A stretch of 64,000 nucleotides of DNA, taken from assembly GCF_001426685.1 (NCBI RefSeq), contig NZ_LMFB01000018.1, forward strand, positions 70,574-134,573, written 5' to 3'. The position numbers and the translations under genes were made by a program. Under the pieces are notes generated by a model. That model was given only the letters and a program-made list of their open reading frames with translations. It was not told the DNA's origin and made no database searches. Below, in pieces: positions 25,001 through 33,190 of the stretch (positions within the stretch are counted from its first letter, which is position 1; each line of letters opens with the position of its first letter). This DNA comes from Rhizobium sp. Root483D2 (GTDB taxonomy: Bacteria > Pseudomonadota > Alphaproteobacteria > Rhizobiales > Rhizobiaceae).

Positions 25001-27752
25001 GAGCCGTCAGCCTGATCGCTTCGAGGCGGCCTTGCGGCAGGGCGAGCTGGCCGATATCGGCGCGGACGTCGAGCACGGCGGACTGCATTGTGCCGGTGAT
25101 CGATGCGGTGCCGGTATCGAGCACGACATGCGCCTCGCCGTTTTCCAGCGGCAGGCGTGCGTCGATGCCGGCGAGTGCCGCGGTGATATCGAGCTTTTCA
25201 CCGGCGCTGCCGTTCAGGGTCACCGTGCCGCCGGATGCGGCGATCGCCAGTTCCTGCAGATTGACCGCGCCGTTTTCGATCGTGATCGTCGTTGGTGCTG
25301 CCAGTTGCAGCGGGATCTTCTTCGGTGCTGCGGCAAACGACTGGAGATTGATCGTCGTCTTGCCGCCAGCGCTTTCAAGGTCGCCGCGCGCTGTCAGGGG
25401 CGCTGCGTCATAGGTGCCGTCGAGGGCGAAGTTCGTCTTTGGCCCCTGTTGCTCGAAGCCGAGCTTGAGCCCGGCAAGACGCGTGTCGCCCTGGCTGATC
25501 TCTTCGACGGTGACCGCGCCCTTGATCGCCAGCGCCTTCAGATCGGCGATGGCAATGTCGGCTGCGGGTTTGCTGATGACGAGATCGCCCCGCCTGATGC
25601 CCGACCCGTTGGCCTTGACGGCAACCGAGGTGACACCGTTGTCGGACGTGATGCTGGCCGTGCCCGCAAGGTCTCCGGACGCGGTCTGGCCGGCCATGGC
25701 GGCAAGCAATCCGAGGTCGGGGAAGTTGAAGGTGAGCGCGCCATTCGGCTGGAAATCCGCCGTCAGGTCGAGCGCCCCCGTCAGCGTGTTCTGGCCGATT
25801 GTCGCTTCGATCGAGGGAAGGCTGGTCGCACCTTTGGCAGACGCGATTTCGGCCTTGGCGTTGATGGCCTGTCCATCCAGGGCGCCGGTGGCGGTCACTG
25901 TCGCATTCGGGCCGTTCTGGCCGACTGTCGCGTCGGCGTTGATTGCCAGATCGTTGAGCGTGCGCCCGGCAAGCGTTGCGCCGTTCGCCGTTACCTCGGC
26001 CTTGATCGCCAAAGCATCGAGCGGGCCGCTGACATCCGCCTTGAAATTGGCCGCACCCTTGGCGTCTGCGAGGAACCTGCCGATTTCCGGGACGACGCCG
26101 CTGATGGCCGCTGTCAGGTTTCCGGTTTCGAGTGCCGCCGAGCCCGTCGCCTCCACGGTTCCGGACTTCAGCGCGAGATCGCTCACCGTGACATTGCCAT
26201 TCGCCCCGGTGCCGAGATTGCCGGTCAGCGCAATGGTCGTATCGAATTTTGCCGCAAGCGCCGGGGGCAGGACAGCAGGAAGGGCGAAGAGCTTGAAGCC
26301 GGTGGCAAATGTGTTTTCGGCGATGGTGTAGGAGCCGGTGAGCGTTCCGCCAATACTGGCGCTTTCCAGCGTCAGCGGATCGAAAGAAACGGTTTCGGGG
26401 GTGACCGACAAAGTGCCATCGATTTTCACGGGGCCTTTGACCAGGCGGTCGATATCGGCGCTGACGAAGCGTGTGGCGCCCGTCTCGATGGCTGTCTTCA
26501 AGGGGCCGGTTTTGGTCGAGAGATTGAAGCCGTCGCTGAAGGCATGCAGCTTGATCGCCTCGATCTCGCCCTGCGGCAGCGTTGCCTTGCCGATATCGGC
26601 GCCGATGTCGAGGACGGCGGCCTGAGCTTCGCCGATCAGCGAAACGCTGGCATTGTTGATCGAGAGCTGCGCCTCGCCCTTGGCCAGCGGCAGGCGGAAG
26701 TCGATCGGGCCATTGGTCCCGGTCAGACTTGCCTGCAGGTCGTTTTGACCGGCTGTGCTATAAGTGCCGGATGCGGCAAATGTCAGCGCGGCGGTGGAGA
26801 ATTTGCCTCTGTTGATGCGCATGGTCGTGCCATCGAACGCTGCCGACAAATCGATGTCGGTCGTGCCTTGAAACAGCGGCCGGAAGGCGGGCGGCAGGAG
26901 ATCGCTGAACGTGCCGCCGCCCTTCAGCGACAGGGTGCGGAATCCATCCGGAGCCAGCGTGTGCTCGCCGTCCACCTTCAGCACTTCATTGCCATCTAGG
27001 GCTGCGGTTGCCGTGCCTGTCCATTTCGTCAGCGGACCATCGCCGGTGACGGAAATGCTGACCGCCGGTTCGCCCGGCAGGCGCATGGCCTTTGCCAGCA
27101 ATCCGCCCTTCGGTTCGTTGATCGTGGTTTCGAGCTTCAGCTCGTTGGCGGCCGGATTGAAGACGATATCGGCAATCGCCTTGGCGTCCGGCCGGTCGCG
27201 CTGCGCAACCGCAAGGGCTGCGGCAATGCTGGCATTGGTCGCATTCAGCTTACCTTGCGCATTCAGGAACTGATCGACGCCGGCAATATCCTTGCCGATG
27301 ATGATTTCTTCCAGATCGAAGGCATCGATCTTGACCTCGAGCGGCAGGGCGAAAGATTGGCGGACTTCCCTGGTTTCCTGCGAGGGGATCGGCAGCCGTT
27401 CAAGGCGCACGGATCCTGCCGATACGTTTGCCGCATCAAAGCGCTTGGAGAACAGGGCTGTCGGCGACCAGTCGATCTTGACTTCGCGGATTTCCGCATA
27501 GACGCCCTTGCTGTCGAACAGGGTCACGCTGGAAGCGGTGAAATCACCGGTCAGGAGTGCGCTCGGGTCGTTGATGCGAACGATCTGGTCCGGGGTCGAG
27601 GCATATTTCTCGATCATCGCGGCGACAAAACGCGCGCCGGGCGCGGTAAAACCTGCGAATAGGACCAGAAGCACGAGGGCGATCAGGGCAAAGCCTGCGC
27701 CATAAGCCAGCCAGCGCGACGCGATTTTCAGAAAACGGAGCAAACGATTCAT
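22041..27752 (-). CDS. tamB: Translocation and assembly module subunit TamB
   Basis: A 1903-residue inner-membrane-anchored, periplasm-spanning AsmA-like protein. One N-terminal helix (about residues 13-35) is followed by very long beta-rich repeats and a C-terminal TamB domain (DUF490) with GGNLVPTLDLDATS, FSSSPALPQDEILAQLIFNRS and ending at GGIFYEKEY. TamB works with the outer-membrane protein TamA, encoded just upstream, in outer-membrane protein insertion or lipid transport. It is much longer than the ~1260 residues of E. coli TamB, because residues ~340-855 are repeated at ~853-1370 with a 513-residue period. Spacing to tamA is about 100 bases. Confidence 0.92.
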   Translation of the reverse strand: MNRLLRFLKIASRWLAYGAGFALIALVLLVLFAGFTAPGARFVAAMIEKYASTPDQIVRINDPSALLTGDFTASSVTLFDSKGVYAEIREVKIDWSPTALFSKRFDAANVSAGSVRLERLPIPSQETREVRQSFALPLEVKIDAFDLEEIIIGKDIAGVDQFLNAQGKLNATNASIAAALAVAQRDRPDAKAIADIVFNPAANELKLETTINEPKGGLLAKAMRLPGEPAVSISVTGDGPLTKWTGTATAALDGNEVLKVDGEHTLAPDGFRTLSLKGGGTFSDLLPPAFRPLFQGTTDIDLSAAFDGTTMRINRGKFSTAALTFAASGTYSTAGQNDLQASLTGTNGPIDFRLPLAKGEAQLSINNASVSLIGEAQAAVLDIGADIGKATLPQGEIEAIKLHAFSDGFNLSTKTGPLKTAIETGATRFVSADIDRLVKGPVKIDGTLSVTPETVSFDPLTLESASIGGTLTGSYTIAENTFATGFKLFALPAVLPPALAAKFDTTIALTGNLGTGANGNVTVSDLALKSGTVEATGSAALETGNLTAAISGVVPEIGRFLADAKGAANFKADVSGPLDALAIKAEVTANGATLAGRTLNDLAINADATVGQNGPNATVTATGALDGQAINAKAEIASAKGATSLPSIEATIGQNTLTGALDLTADFQPNGALTFNFPDLGLLAAMAGQTASGDLAGTASITSDNGVTSVAVKANGSGIRRGDLVISKPAADIAIADLKALAIKGAVTVEEISQGDTRLAGLKLGFEQQGPKTNFALDGTYDAAPLTARGDLESAGGKTTINLQSFAAAPKKIPLQLAAPTTITIENGAVNLQELAIAASGGTVTLNGSAGEKLDITAALAGIDARLPLENGEAHVVLDTGTASITGTMQSAVLDVRADIGQLALPQGRLEAIRLTARSDAFNLSTQTGLINTRIETGNTQLTSADLDRLVKGPLKVETVLDVSPNRIGFDPVTIDSNHLGGTVNGAYEIAAKSLNAGFNLSILPAGLPTSVSTKFDTPITLSGMVTTGADGAVDVSRLAVGSGTIQVAGSVGLKDGALTAALTGTLPDLGKVLADASGIADLKVDATGPLDNLAIKAEVTSSGATLAGRTLSDLQLTADATANPDNPQAKIKATGALGGQAINVNAELVSENGRTSLPVLQVQIGDNRLNGKIQFTTDFLPQGNIDFTFPDVGLLAAMAGEKASGDLAGSASINSDGGKTSIALKASGSGIRRGDLVITKPVADITIADLKALAIKGNLSVEAFAQGQNRVNGLKLDFTQQAGKTDVTLDGRYDGAPLNLRADIQTVNGKTTVNLASFTATPRKIPVKLSAPTTITIENGRVSLQKLTIGASGGTVAVTGAAGEKLDLDVNLNALPASLANTFVPSLGADGAISGKVDVTGTSAAPVVAYDLRWANAAIAQAKSAGVGALDIAAKGQFANNVVTLDTTLNGAGGLAFKAGGKVGITGNMPLDIKASGNLPFGLAADLLAAQGFTLTGGANVDLSITGAATAPQVTGTISTSGARFVDVRHNVAITDLTANVALDGRQANIQKLSGKLASGGTLDVTGTVGIAPGSGFPANLSIRLAKATYVDGSLFTASVDGALTLTGSLTATPVLGGKVTISKAAITIPEKLPASLSEIDIKHKNAPAKVRQMEADVRKDTGSGGSTKSGGIAFDLAVSAPSKLFVRGRGIDAELGGDLTIRGTAAEPAVSGAFEMRRGRLEILGKRLTFADGTISFGGNLVPTLDLDATSTAGSTTVTVNVAGPANNPAITFSSSPALPQDEILAQLIFNRSLSNLSALQIAQLASAVSELAGGGSNSLLSGLRNKLGVDDLDVSTDATGGATVTAGKYLNDRTYLELQSGAEAGGGKAIINLDVGRGVKLRGEAGASGAGGGIFYEKEY

Positions 27753-27850
27753 TGTTCATCCATAGCGCAAGTCGCGTTGCGGTGAAATTGCGGTTCCCCA
27801 AAACCGGCGCTTTGCATCCGGAATCAGGCCGTGGTGACTGCCTCAGGCAA

Positions 27851-29761
27851 TCAGAAGGATTGGCCGATACCGGCGTAGATTCCATATTTCGTGCCGCCCG
27901 GATAGGGATTCAGCGGCACGGCGACATCCAGCCGAATCGGCCCGAACGGCGTATTGTAGCGCAAGCCGATGCCGGCGCCGGCGCGGATATCGGAAAAATC
28001 CGGTGCCGTCTTGGCCGAGACAGTTCCCGCATCGATGAAGGGAACGATGCCGATCGTATCGGTAATGCCGATGCGCGCTTCCACCGTTCCGTTGACATAG
28101 GAGCGTCCGCCGAGGATTTCATCGTCGCCGTTGCGCGGGCTGATCTCCTGATAGGAATAGCCGCGCACGGTGCCGCCGCCGCCGAGATAGAAACGCCGGT
28201 TTGCGGGGATGGAGGCCAGGCCATCACCACCCGCAATCACACCGGCGCCGAGCCTTCCGGCGAGAACGAAACGGTTTTCCGCACCCAACCCGACATAGGC
28301 CGCCGCCGACCCTTCAAACGAACTGAAGAAGCTCTGGCCGTTGATCTCGTAGCTCGGCTTGGCATTGATCGAGGCGCGGTAGCCGGTTGTGGGATTGAGC
28401 TTATTGTCGCGGGTATCGCGGATATATTCGATCGGGATCGATGCGGTCAGATACTCGTTCTTTCCAAACGCATCCTCGACATCGGCCCAGGAAACCTCGC
28501 CACCGGCCGAGACCGTGTCAGTATCGGACAACTCGAACGTCGCCCCGGCCGCGCCCGTGAAAATCGTCGCCTTGTAGGCATCGGGATCCAGCAGCTGCGC
28601 CTTCAGGCTGGCATTGAAAGTGGAGGCAGGCCCGAATGCGCCGGGCTTGGCGAACAGAAGACCGGCCGAATAATCGAGGCTGCCGACATCGGTGGTTTCG
28701 CCGATGCGGCTGACCGATCCCTCCAGGCGCAGGGATTCAGCTCGCCCAAACAGGTTGCGGTGGCCCCAGTAACCCTGCAGGCCGAAGCCGTCCGTGGTGG
28801 AATATTGCGCGCCGGCGCCGAAATAGCGCTGCTTGCCTTCGGAAACCTCGATGGTCATCGGAATGGTGCCGTCAGGAGCAAGCTCGTTTGCCTGCTTGAT
28901 GGTGATGCTGGAAAATACACCGAGCTGGCGCAACCGGTCGGACGCCTTGCGCAGGGCTTCCGGAGAATAGGGCTTGCCGCCGTTCAGACGGGAATAATCG
29001 GCAACGAAAGTGGGGTCCACGGTCTTGGTGCCGTTGACGGTGACGGTGCCCACCGGAGCGACGGGGCCGCCTTCGGCTGCGATCGTGACATCGACGGTGT
29101 TGGTGGCGTGATCAGCGACGACGCTGCGCTCGACCAGCTTGGCAAGCGGGCGTCCTTCTTCCTTCAAATCCTCGACGATCTTCTCGCCGGCCTTGATGAT
29201 CAGCGTCGAATCTGCCCTGGCGCCGGACTTCAGATATTCGTCGGGACGGCGGCCGACGGCGTCACCTTTCAGAACGACGTCGCCAAGGGTGAAAACAGGG
29301 CCGGGGGTCACGGTGATCTCGACGGGCACCGGTGCGCCGTCCGGAAAGACGGGATCGGGCGGCAGCGTGTCGATATCCTGACCGTTGACCTTGACGGCGA
29401 CGGTGCCGCCGTAACGGGCCTGTTCGTAAAGCGCTGCCAGCAGGCGGTCGCGGTCGTCACGCGCCTTGATGGCCAGGCCAAGATCACCGGAAACCGGCTT
29501 GTCCTTGTCCTGAAACAGCCGCGAGCTGTTTTCCAGCGCCTCTTTCAGGTCGGGGTCGGCGGAGGATTCGTTCAGTGTCAGGGTGAAATTGACGGGATCG
29601 ACGATGTCGTTGGGTTCTTCGTCTTTTTCAAAAAACCGCATGCCGAAAATCTTGAAGGCATAGGCATCGGTCACCGACAAAGGTCCGCAGGCAGCCAGAG
29701 CCGCGACCGCAAAAGCAGCACCAACCTTCCGATACGCAACACTCATTGTCGGCAAACGCAT
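27851..29761 (-). CDS. tamA: Translocation and assembly module subunit TamA (Omp85 family)
   Basis: A 636-residue outer-membrane protein with a signal peptide (cleavage near AYA-FKIFG, residue ~35), POTRA-like periplasmic domains (about residues 45-280), and a C-terminal 16-strand barrel of the bacterial surface antigen type. Barrel motifs include RFYLGGGGTVRGYSYQEISP, the conserved VRGY lock segment, and the terminal strand ending in GIGQSF. The start at 29761 follows GGAA; the frame is open 25 residues further upstream. It pairs with TamB. Confidence 0.92.
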   Translation of the reverse strand: MRLPTMSVAYRKVGAAFAVAALAACGPLSVTDAYAFKIFGMRFFEKDEEPNDIVDPVNFTLTLNESSADPDLKEALENSSRLFQDKDKPVSGDLGLAIKARDDRDRLLAALYEQARYGGTVAVKVNGQDIDTLPPDPVFPDGAPVPVEITVTPGPVFTLGDVVLKGDAVGRRPDEYLKSGARADSTLIIKAGEKIVEDLKEEGRPLAKLVERSVVADHATNTVDVTIAAEGGPVAPVGTVTVNGTKTVDPTFVADYSRLNGGKPYSPEALRKASDRLRQLGVFSSITIKQANELAPDGTIPMTIEVSEGKQRYFGAGAQYSTTDGFGLQGYWGHRNLFGRAESLRLEGSVSRIGETTDVGSLDYSAGLLFAKPGAFGPASTFNASLKAQLLDPDAYKATIFTGAAGATFELSDTDTVSAGGEVSWADVEDAFGKNEYLTASIPIEYIRDTRDNKLNPTTGYRASINAKPSYEINGQSFFSSFEGSAAAYVGLGAENRFVLAGRLGAGVIAGGDGLASIPANRRFYLGGGGTVRGYSYQEISPRNGDDEILGGRSYVNGTVEARIGITDTIGIVPFIDAGTVSAKTAPDFSDIRAGAGIGLRYNTPFGPIRLDVAVPLNPYPGGTKYGIYAGIGQSF

Positions 29762-29941
29762 AATTTCCGCATTCCGCTGTTCAGGCCACTTCGAACACCT
29801 GCCTGCCATCACGGCAGGGGCACAATCGCATGACAAGGTTTGCCGTTAGTTAACGATGACCCTACACAGCATTGACCGGAGGATGAAGACTTTTTGCCCT
29901 CTTTTTATGGAAAACCCCTTGAGGTGTGGCATGAGGGGAAC

Positions 29942-29967
29942 AAAAAACCCCGGATTTCTCCGGGGTT
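29942..29967 (-). terminator. Rho-independent terminator after the glycine-zipper lipoprotein gene
   Basis: AACCCCGGA (29946-29954) pairs with TCCGGGGTT (29959-29967) around TTTC. On the minus strand the hairpin is followed by TTTTG, and it lies 50 bases past the lipoprotein stop. Confidence 0.8.
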
Positions 29968-30017
29968 AAACGTGGAAAAGCGGCGAACTGCCTGCCTTTT
30001 CCCGGTCGCGCCTGCAA

Positions 30018-30275
30018 TCAACGCGGGCAGTCGTCGATGTAGCGGCGGCCGTAGCGGTCGCGGTAGTAGCACTGGCCGGGCTGCTCAGAAACGTTGCCGA
30101 TCACGGCGCCCGAAACGCCACCGATCGCAGCGCCAACGGCTGCACCGCGCACGTCGCCGGTGATGGCGCCGCCGATGATTGCGCCGGAAACCGCCCCGAT
30201 ACCGGCACCCTTTTCAGTCTGCGTGCAGCTCGCGACGGATAAAGCGAGCAGGACAAGCACGATGGCCTTCTTCAT
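30018..30275 (-). CDS. Glycine-zipper lipoprotein (YMGG-like)
   Basis: An 85-residue outer-membrane lipoprotein candidate. The signal peptide ends in a lipobox, SVASC, with the lipidated Cys at residue 17. The mature part is a glycine zipper (GIGAVSGAIIGGAITGD, then GAAIGGVSGAVIG) and a short tail with YYRDRYGRRY. A GGAG site precedes the ATG at 30275. Proteins of this kind form membrane-inserting helix pairs and are common in rhizobia; the role is unknown. Confidence 0.8.
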   Translation of the reverse strand: MKKAIVLVLLALSVASCTQTEKGAGIGAVSGAIIGGAITGDVRGAAVGAAIGGVSGAVIGNVSEQPGQCYYRDRYGRRYIDDCPR

Positions 30276-30759
30276 TTGTTTCTCCAAATTCTGGACGCGA
30301 GAGGCAAGTTCCCCGCCGTCCGTTTCTCCCCAGGAATGGAAGCTGGACTTTAAGGTCCCCCTCCGGTCGAACTTGCACCTTCGAAAGATAAATGCCTGTC
30401 TGTGAAAGTCTACAGACATCCCGCACAATCCCCGTGGTGCCAAGTAATGCTATTCAACCTGAACGGAAGCTGAAGGCTGTTCCCTTAGTGACAGGCCGGT
30501 GCGTTTTCCCGCCCGCCAGGCCCTGCTGCGCATGACGATTACCGCTGATCCGATTGAAACAGAATATAAGGACGGGATACTCCATCCCTGTCGCGCGGTC
30601 TTGACACAGATCAAGGTTAAGTGGAATGAAATCCATGACGGATAGTTTGGAACTGTTCAAAATTAGGGGCCTTTTGCCGCAGATGGCCGCGATAACCTTT
30701 GAAGAGGTTGACGCCGCCGTGCTTTGGATCAAAAAGACGGCAAGGTTCTGGAGACAATG
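30276..30759. other. Intergenic region upstream of hemA
   Basis: A 484-base divergent region between the lipoprotein gene and hemA. It holds the promoters of both and a probable FNR/FixK-type site at 30601-30614. I see no gene: the open frames crossing it on the minus strand are continuations of frames opposite hemA. Confidence 0.5.
30601..30614 (+). promoter_or_regulatory. Putative FNR/FixK anaerobox upstream of hemA
   Basis: TTGACACAGATCAA matches the TTGAT-N4-ATCAA anaerobox at nine of ten fixed positions, with flanking C and G extending the inverted repeat to CTTGA/TCAAG. It lies about 146 bases before the hemA start. FnrN/FixK-type control of hemA is established in related bacteria. The same bases also contain TTGACA, so a simple -35 element is an alternative. 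Confidence 0.5.
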
Positions 30760-31977
30760 ATGGATTTCGAGAGTTTCTTTAAAGGTGAGCTGGACGGCCT
30801 GCATCAGGAAGGCCGCTACCGCGTTTTTGCCGATCTGGAGCGCCAGAGCGGACAGTTTCCCAAGGCGACCCGTTATAATTCGGCCGGCGAAAAACAGGAC
30901 GTGACCGTCTGGTGTTCCAACGACTATCTGGGCATGGGCCAGCATCCCAAGGTCACCGAGGCGATGAAACTCGCCATCGACCAGTGTGGCGCGGGTGCTG
31001 GGGGCACCCGGAATATTTCGGGCACCAACCACTACCACGTGCTTCTCGAGCGCGAACTTGCCGATCTGCATGGCAAGGAATCGGCGCTGCTGTTTACTTC
31101 CGGCTACGTGTCCAACTGGGCGGCGCTTGGAACGCTCTGTTCGAAGATTCCCGGTGTGATCGTCTTTTCGGACGCCGGGAATCATGCATCGATGATCGAA
31201 GGCATCCGCTCCTCCAAATGCGAGCGGGTCATCTTCAAGCACAATTCGCTCACAGACCTCGAAGCCAAGCTGCAGGCCGCCGATCCGCGTGCGCCCAAAA
31301 TCATTGCTTTCGAATCGGTCTACTCGATGGACGGCGATATCTCGCCGATCAAGGACATCTGCGATCTCGCCGACAAGTATGGCGCGATGACCTATCTCGA
31401 TGAAGTGCACGCCGTTGGCATGTACGGTCCGCGCGGCGGCGGCATTGCCGAGCGCGAAGGCCTGATGCATCGTTTGACGGTGATCGAGGGCACGCTCGGC
31501 AAGGCTTTCGGCGTCATGGGCGGCTATATCGCTGCGTCCACCGCATTGTGTGATTTCATCCGCTCGTTTGCCTCCGGCTTCATCTTCACGACGGCGCTGC
31601 CGCCGGCGCTTGCTGCCGGTGCGGTTGCCTCGATCCGTCATCTGAAGGAAAGCCAGGTCGAACGTTTCGCCCACCAGGAGCGTGTCCGCCGGCTGCGCAA
31701 CCTGCTCGACAAGAACGGCATCCCGCACCTCAACAATCCCAGCCATATCGTACCGGTGATTGTCGGCGACGCCTCCAAGTGCAAGTGGATCTCCGATCTT
31801 CTGCTCGACAATTGCGGCGTCTATGTCCAGCCGATCAACTATCCGACGGTGCCGAAGAAGACCGAGCGTCTGCGCATTACCCCGACGCCGCTGCATTCGG
31901 ATGCCGATATCGACCATCTGGTCGGCGCGCTGCATCAGCTCTGGTCGCGCTGTGCGCTGGCAAGGGCGGTTGCTTAA
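30760..31977 (+). CDS. hemA: 5-aminolevulinate synthase
   Basis: A 405-residue PLP enzyme that condenses glycine and succinyl-CoA to 5-aminolevulinate, the first step of haem synthesis by the Shemin route used in alphaproteobacteria. It has [39 protein letters not shown] and the PLP lysine in [14 protein letters not shown]. The second of two adjacent ATGs is chosen because GGAG (30750-30753) is better spaced for it and the length then equals that of rhizobial HemA. Confidence 0.96.
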   Translation: MDFESFFKGELDGLHQEGRYRVFADLERQSGQFPKATRYNSAGEKQDVTVWCSNDYLGMGQHPKVTEAMKLAIDQCGAGAGGTRNISGTNHYHVLLERELADLHGKESALLFTSGYVSNWAALGTLCSKIPGVIVFSDAGNHASMIEGIRSSKCERVIFKHNSLTDLEAKLQAADPRAPKIIAFESVYSMDGDISPIKDICDLADKYGAMTYLDEVHAVGMYGPRGGGIAEREGLMHRLTVIEGTLGKAFGVMGGYIAASTALCDFIRSFASGFIFTTALPPALAAGAVASIRHLKESQVERFAHQERVRRLRNLLDKNGIPHLNNPSHIVPVIVGDASKCKWISDLLLDNCGVYVQPINYPTVPKKTERLRITPTPLHSDADIDHLVGALHQLWSRCALARAVA

Positions 31978-32067
31978 AACAATTGCCAAAGGCTTGAAGT
32001 TGGAATGCGGATTGTCGAAAGATGATCCGCATTTTTGATTCTTGGCAGGCTTTCAAGGGGACTTCGC

Positions 32068-33186
32068 ATGGGCATCGAGCGCAGGCTCAATCAGGTCATC
32101 GACCAATTTCTCGAATCGGGGAAAATTACCGGGACCGTGGTGCTTGCCTATCAACATGGTCAACCGCTTTTCCGCCGCGCCGCAGGCTATGCCGACCGGG
32201 AAGCGGGCAGGCCGGTTGAATTCGACACGATCTTTCGCTTTGCTTCGCTGACCAAGCCCATCGTTGCGGCAACCGCGCTTGCGATGATCGATCGTGGGCT
32301 GATGTCCTTGTCCGACCGGGTGACCGCGCATCTGCCCTGGTTCCAGCCGAAGACGCCGGATGGCGTCGTGGCCGATATGTCCGTTCACCATCTGCTGACC
32401 CATACGTCGGGTCTGGTCTATGACGTGACGCTTGAGCATCTTCCCGACGGACAAGCCATCACTTGCGGATTGCTGGACACCGATCTCGATTTCGAGGCCA
32501 ATTTCAGCCGTCATAACGCCGTGCCCCTGGCATTTGCTCCGGGCGCCGCCTGGTCCTATTCCTTTGCCACCGATATTTTGGGCGCGGTGATTGCCAAGGT
32601 TCATGGCGGATCGCTGGAAGATGCCGTGGTCACCTATATTGCCGGTCCGCTGGGGATGGCCGACAGCCGTTTTCACGTCACCGACCCCGCGCGCCTTGCC
32701 GCGCCCTATGCCGACGCGTACCCGGCCGCGGTCCGGATGACCGATCCCTATTACGCGCCGGGAGAGGCAGGCTGGACGCTCGGGTTTTCGCCGTCGCGGA
32801 TTTTCAATCCAAAGGCGTTTCAGTCCGGCGGGGCCGGCATGGTGGGAACGGCGGGCGATTTTCTGGTTTTCCTGGAGACATTGCGGACCGGAGGCGGTGC
32901 TGTCCTGTCGCCGCAAACGGTGCATCTTGGCCTTTCCAACCGGATTGGCGGATTGGTCTCGGATCCCGGCTGCTCGTTCGGCTATTTCGGTGCCGTGGTC
33001 GATAACCCTACCGAGGCGGGCACGCCGCAATCGGCCGGAACCGTTCGCTGGGGTGGCGTCTACGGGCACAACTGGTTCATCGACCGGGCCAATGGACTGA
33101 CGGTGTTCAACATGAGCAACAATGCGCTGGAAGGCTGCATGGGCGAATTCCCCGGCCGGATCGTCGAGGCTGTCTACGCCGCGTGA
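32068..33186 (+). CDS. Beta-lactamase-family serine hydrolase
   Basis: A 372-residue class C beta-lactamase/esterase-fold protein without signal peptide. The nucleophile motif SLTK is at about residue 63 and the second motif region reads WSYSFATDILG, as in EstB-type esterases where Tyr acts as base. HLLTHTSGL is a family hallmark. The missing signal peptide and the divergence from true beta-lactamases point to an esterase or peptidase rather than antibiotic resistance. A GGGGA-type site precedes the ATG at 32068. It ends four bases from the convergent dxr gene. Confidence 0.85.
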   Translation: MGIERRLNQVIDQFLESGKITGTVVLAYQHGQPLFRRAAGYADREAGRPVEFDTIFRFASLTKPIVAATALAMIDRGLMSLSDRVTAHLPWFQPKTPDGVVADMSVHHLLTHTSGLVYDVTLEHLPDGQAITCGLLDTDLDFEANFSRHNAVPLAFAPGAAWSYSFATDILGAVIAKVHGGSLEDAVVTYIAGPLGMADSRFHVTDPARLAAPYADAYPAAVRMTDPYYAPGEAGWTLGFSPSRIFNPKAFQSGGAGMVGTAGDFLVFLETLRTGGGAVLSPQTVHLGLSNRIGGLVSDPGCSFGYFGAVVDNPTEAGTPQSAGTVRWGGVYGHNWFIDRANGLTVFNMSNNALEGCMGEFPGRIVEAVYAA

Positions 33187-33190
33187 CGTC

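Noticed and set aside
24816..26999. 727-codon plus-strand open frame opposite tamB
   Set aside because: Antisense shadow of the TamB repeats; its own internal repetition mirrors the duplication in TamB.
27752..29833. 693-codon plus-strand open frame opposite tamA
   Set aside because: Antisense to a clear Omp85 protein and without domain or start signals.
30454..31989. 511-codon minus-strand open frame opposite hemA
   Set aside because: Antisense to hemA; its extension into the intergenic region carries no start signal.
32068..33186. Serine hydrolase considered as an antibiotic-resistance beta-lactamase
   Set aside because: It has no signal peptide and its second motif is of the EstB esterase type.
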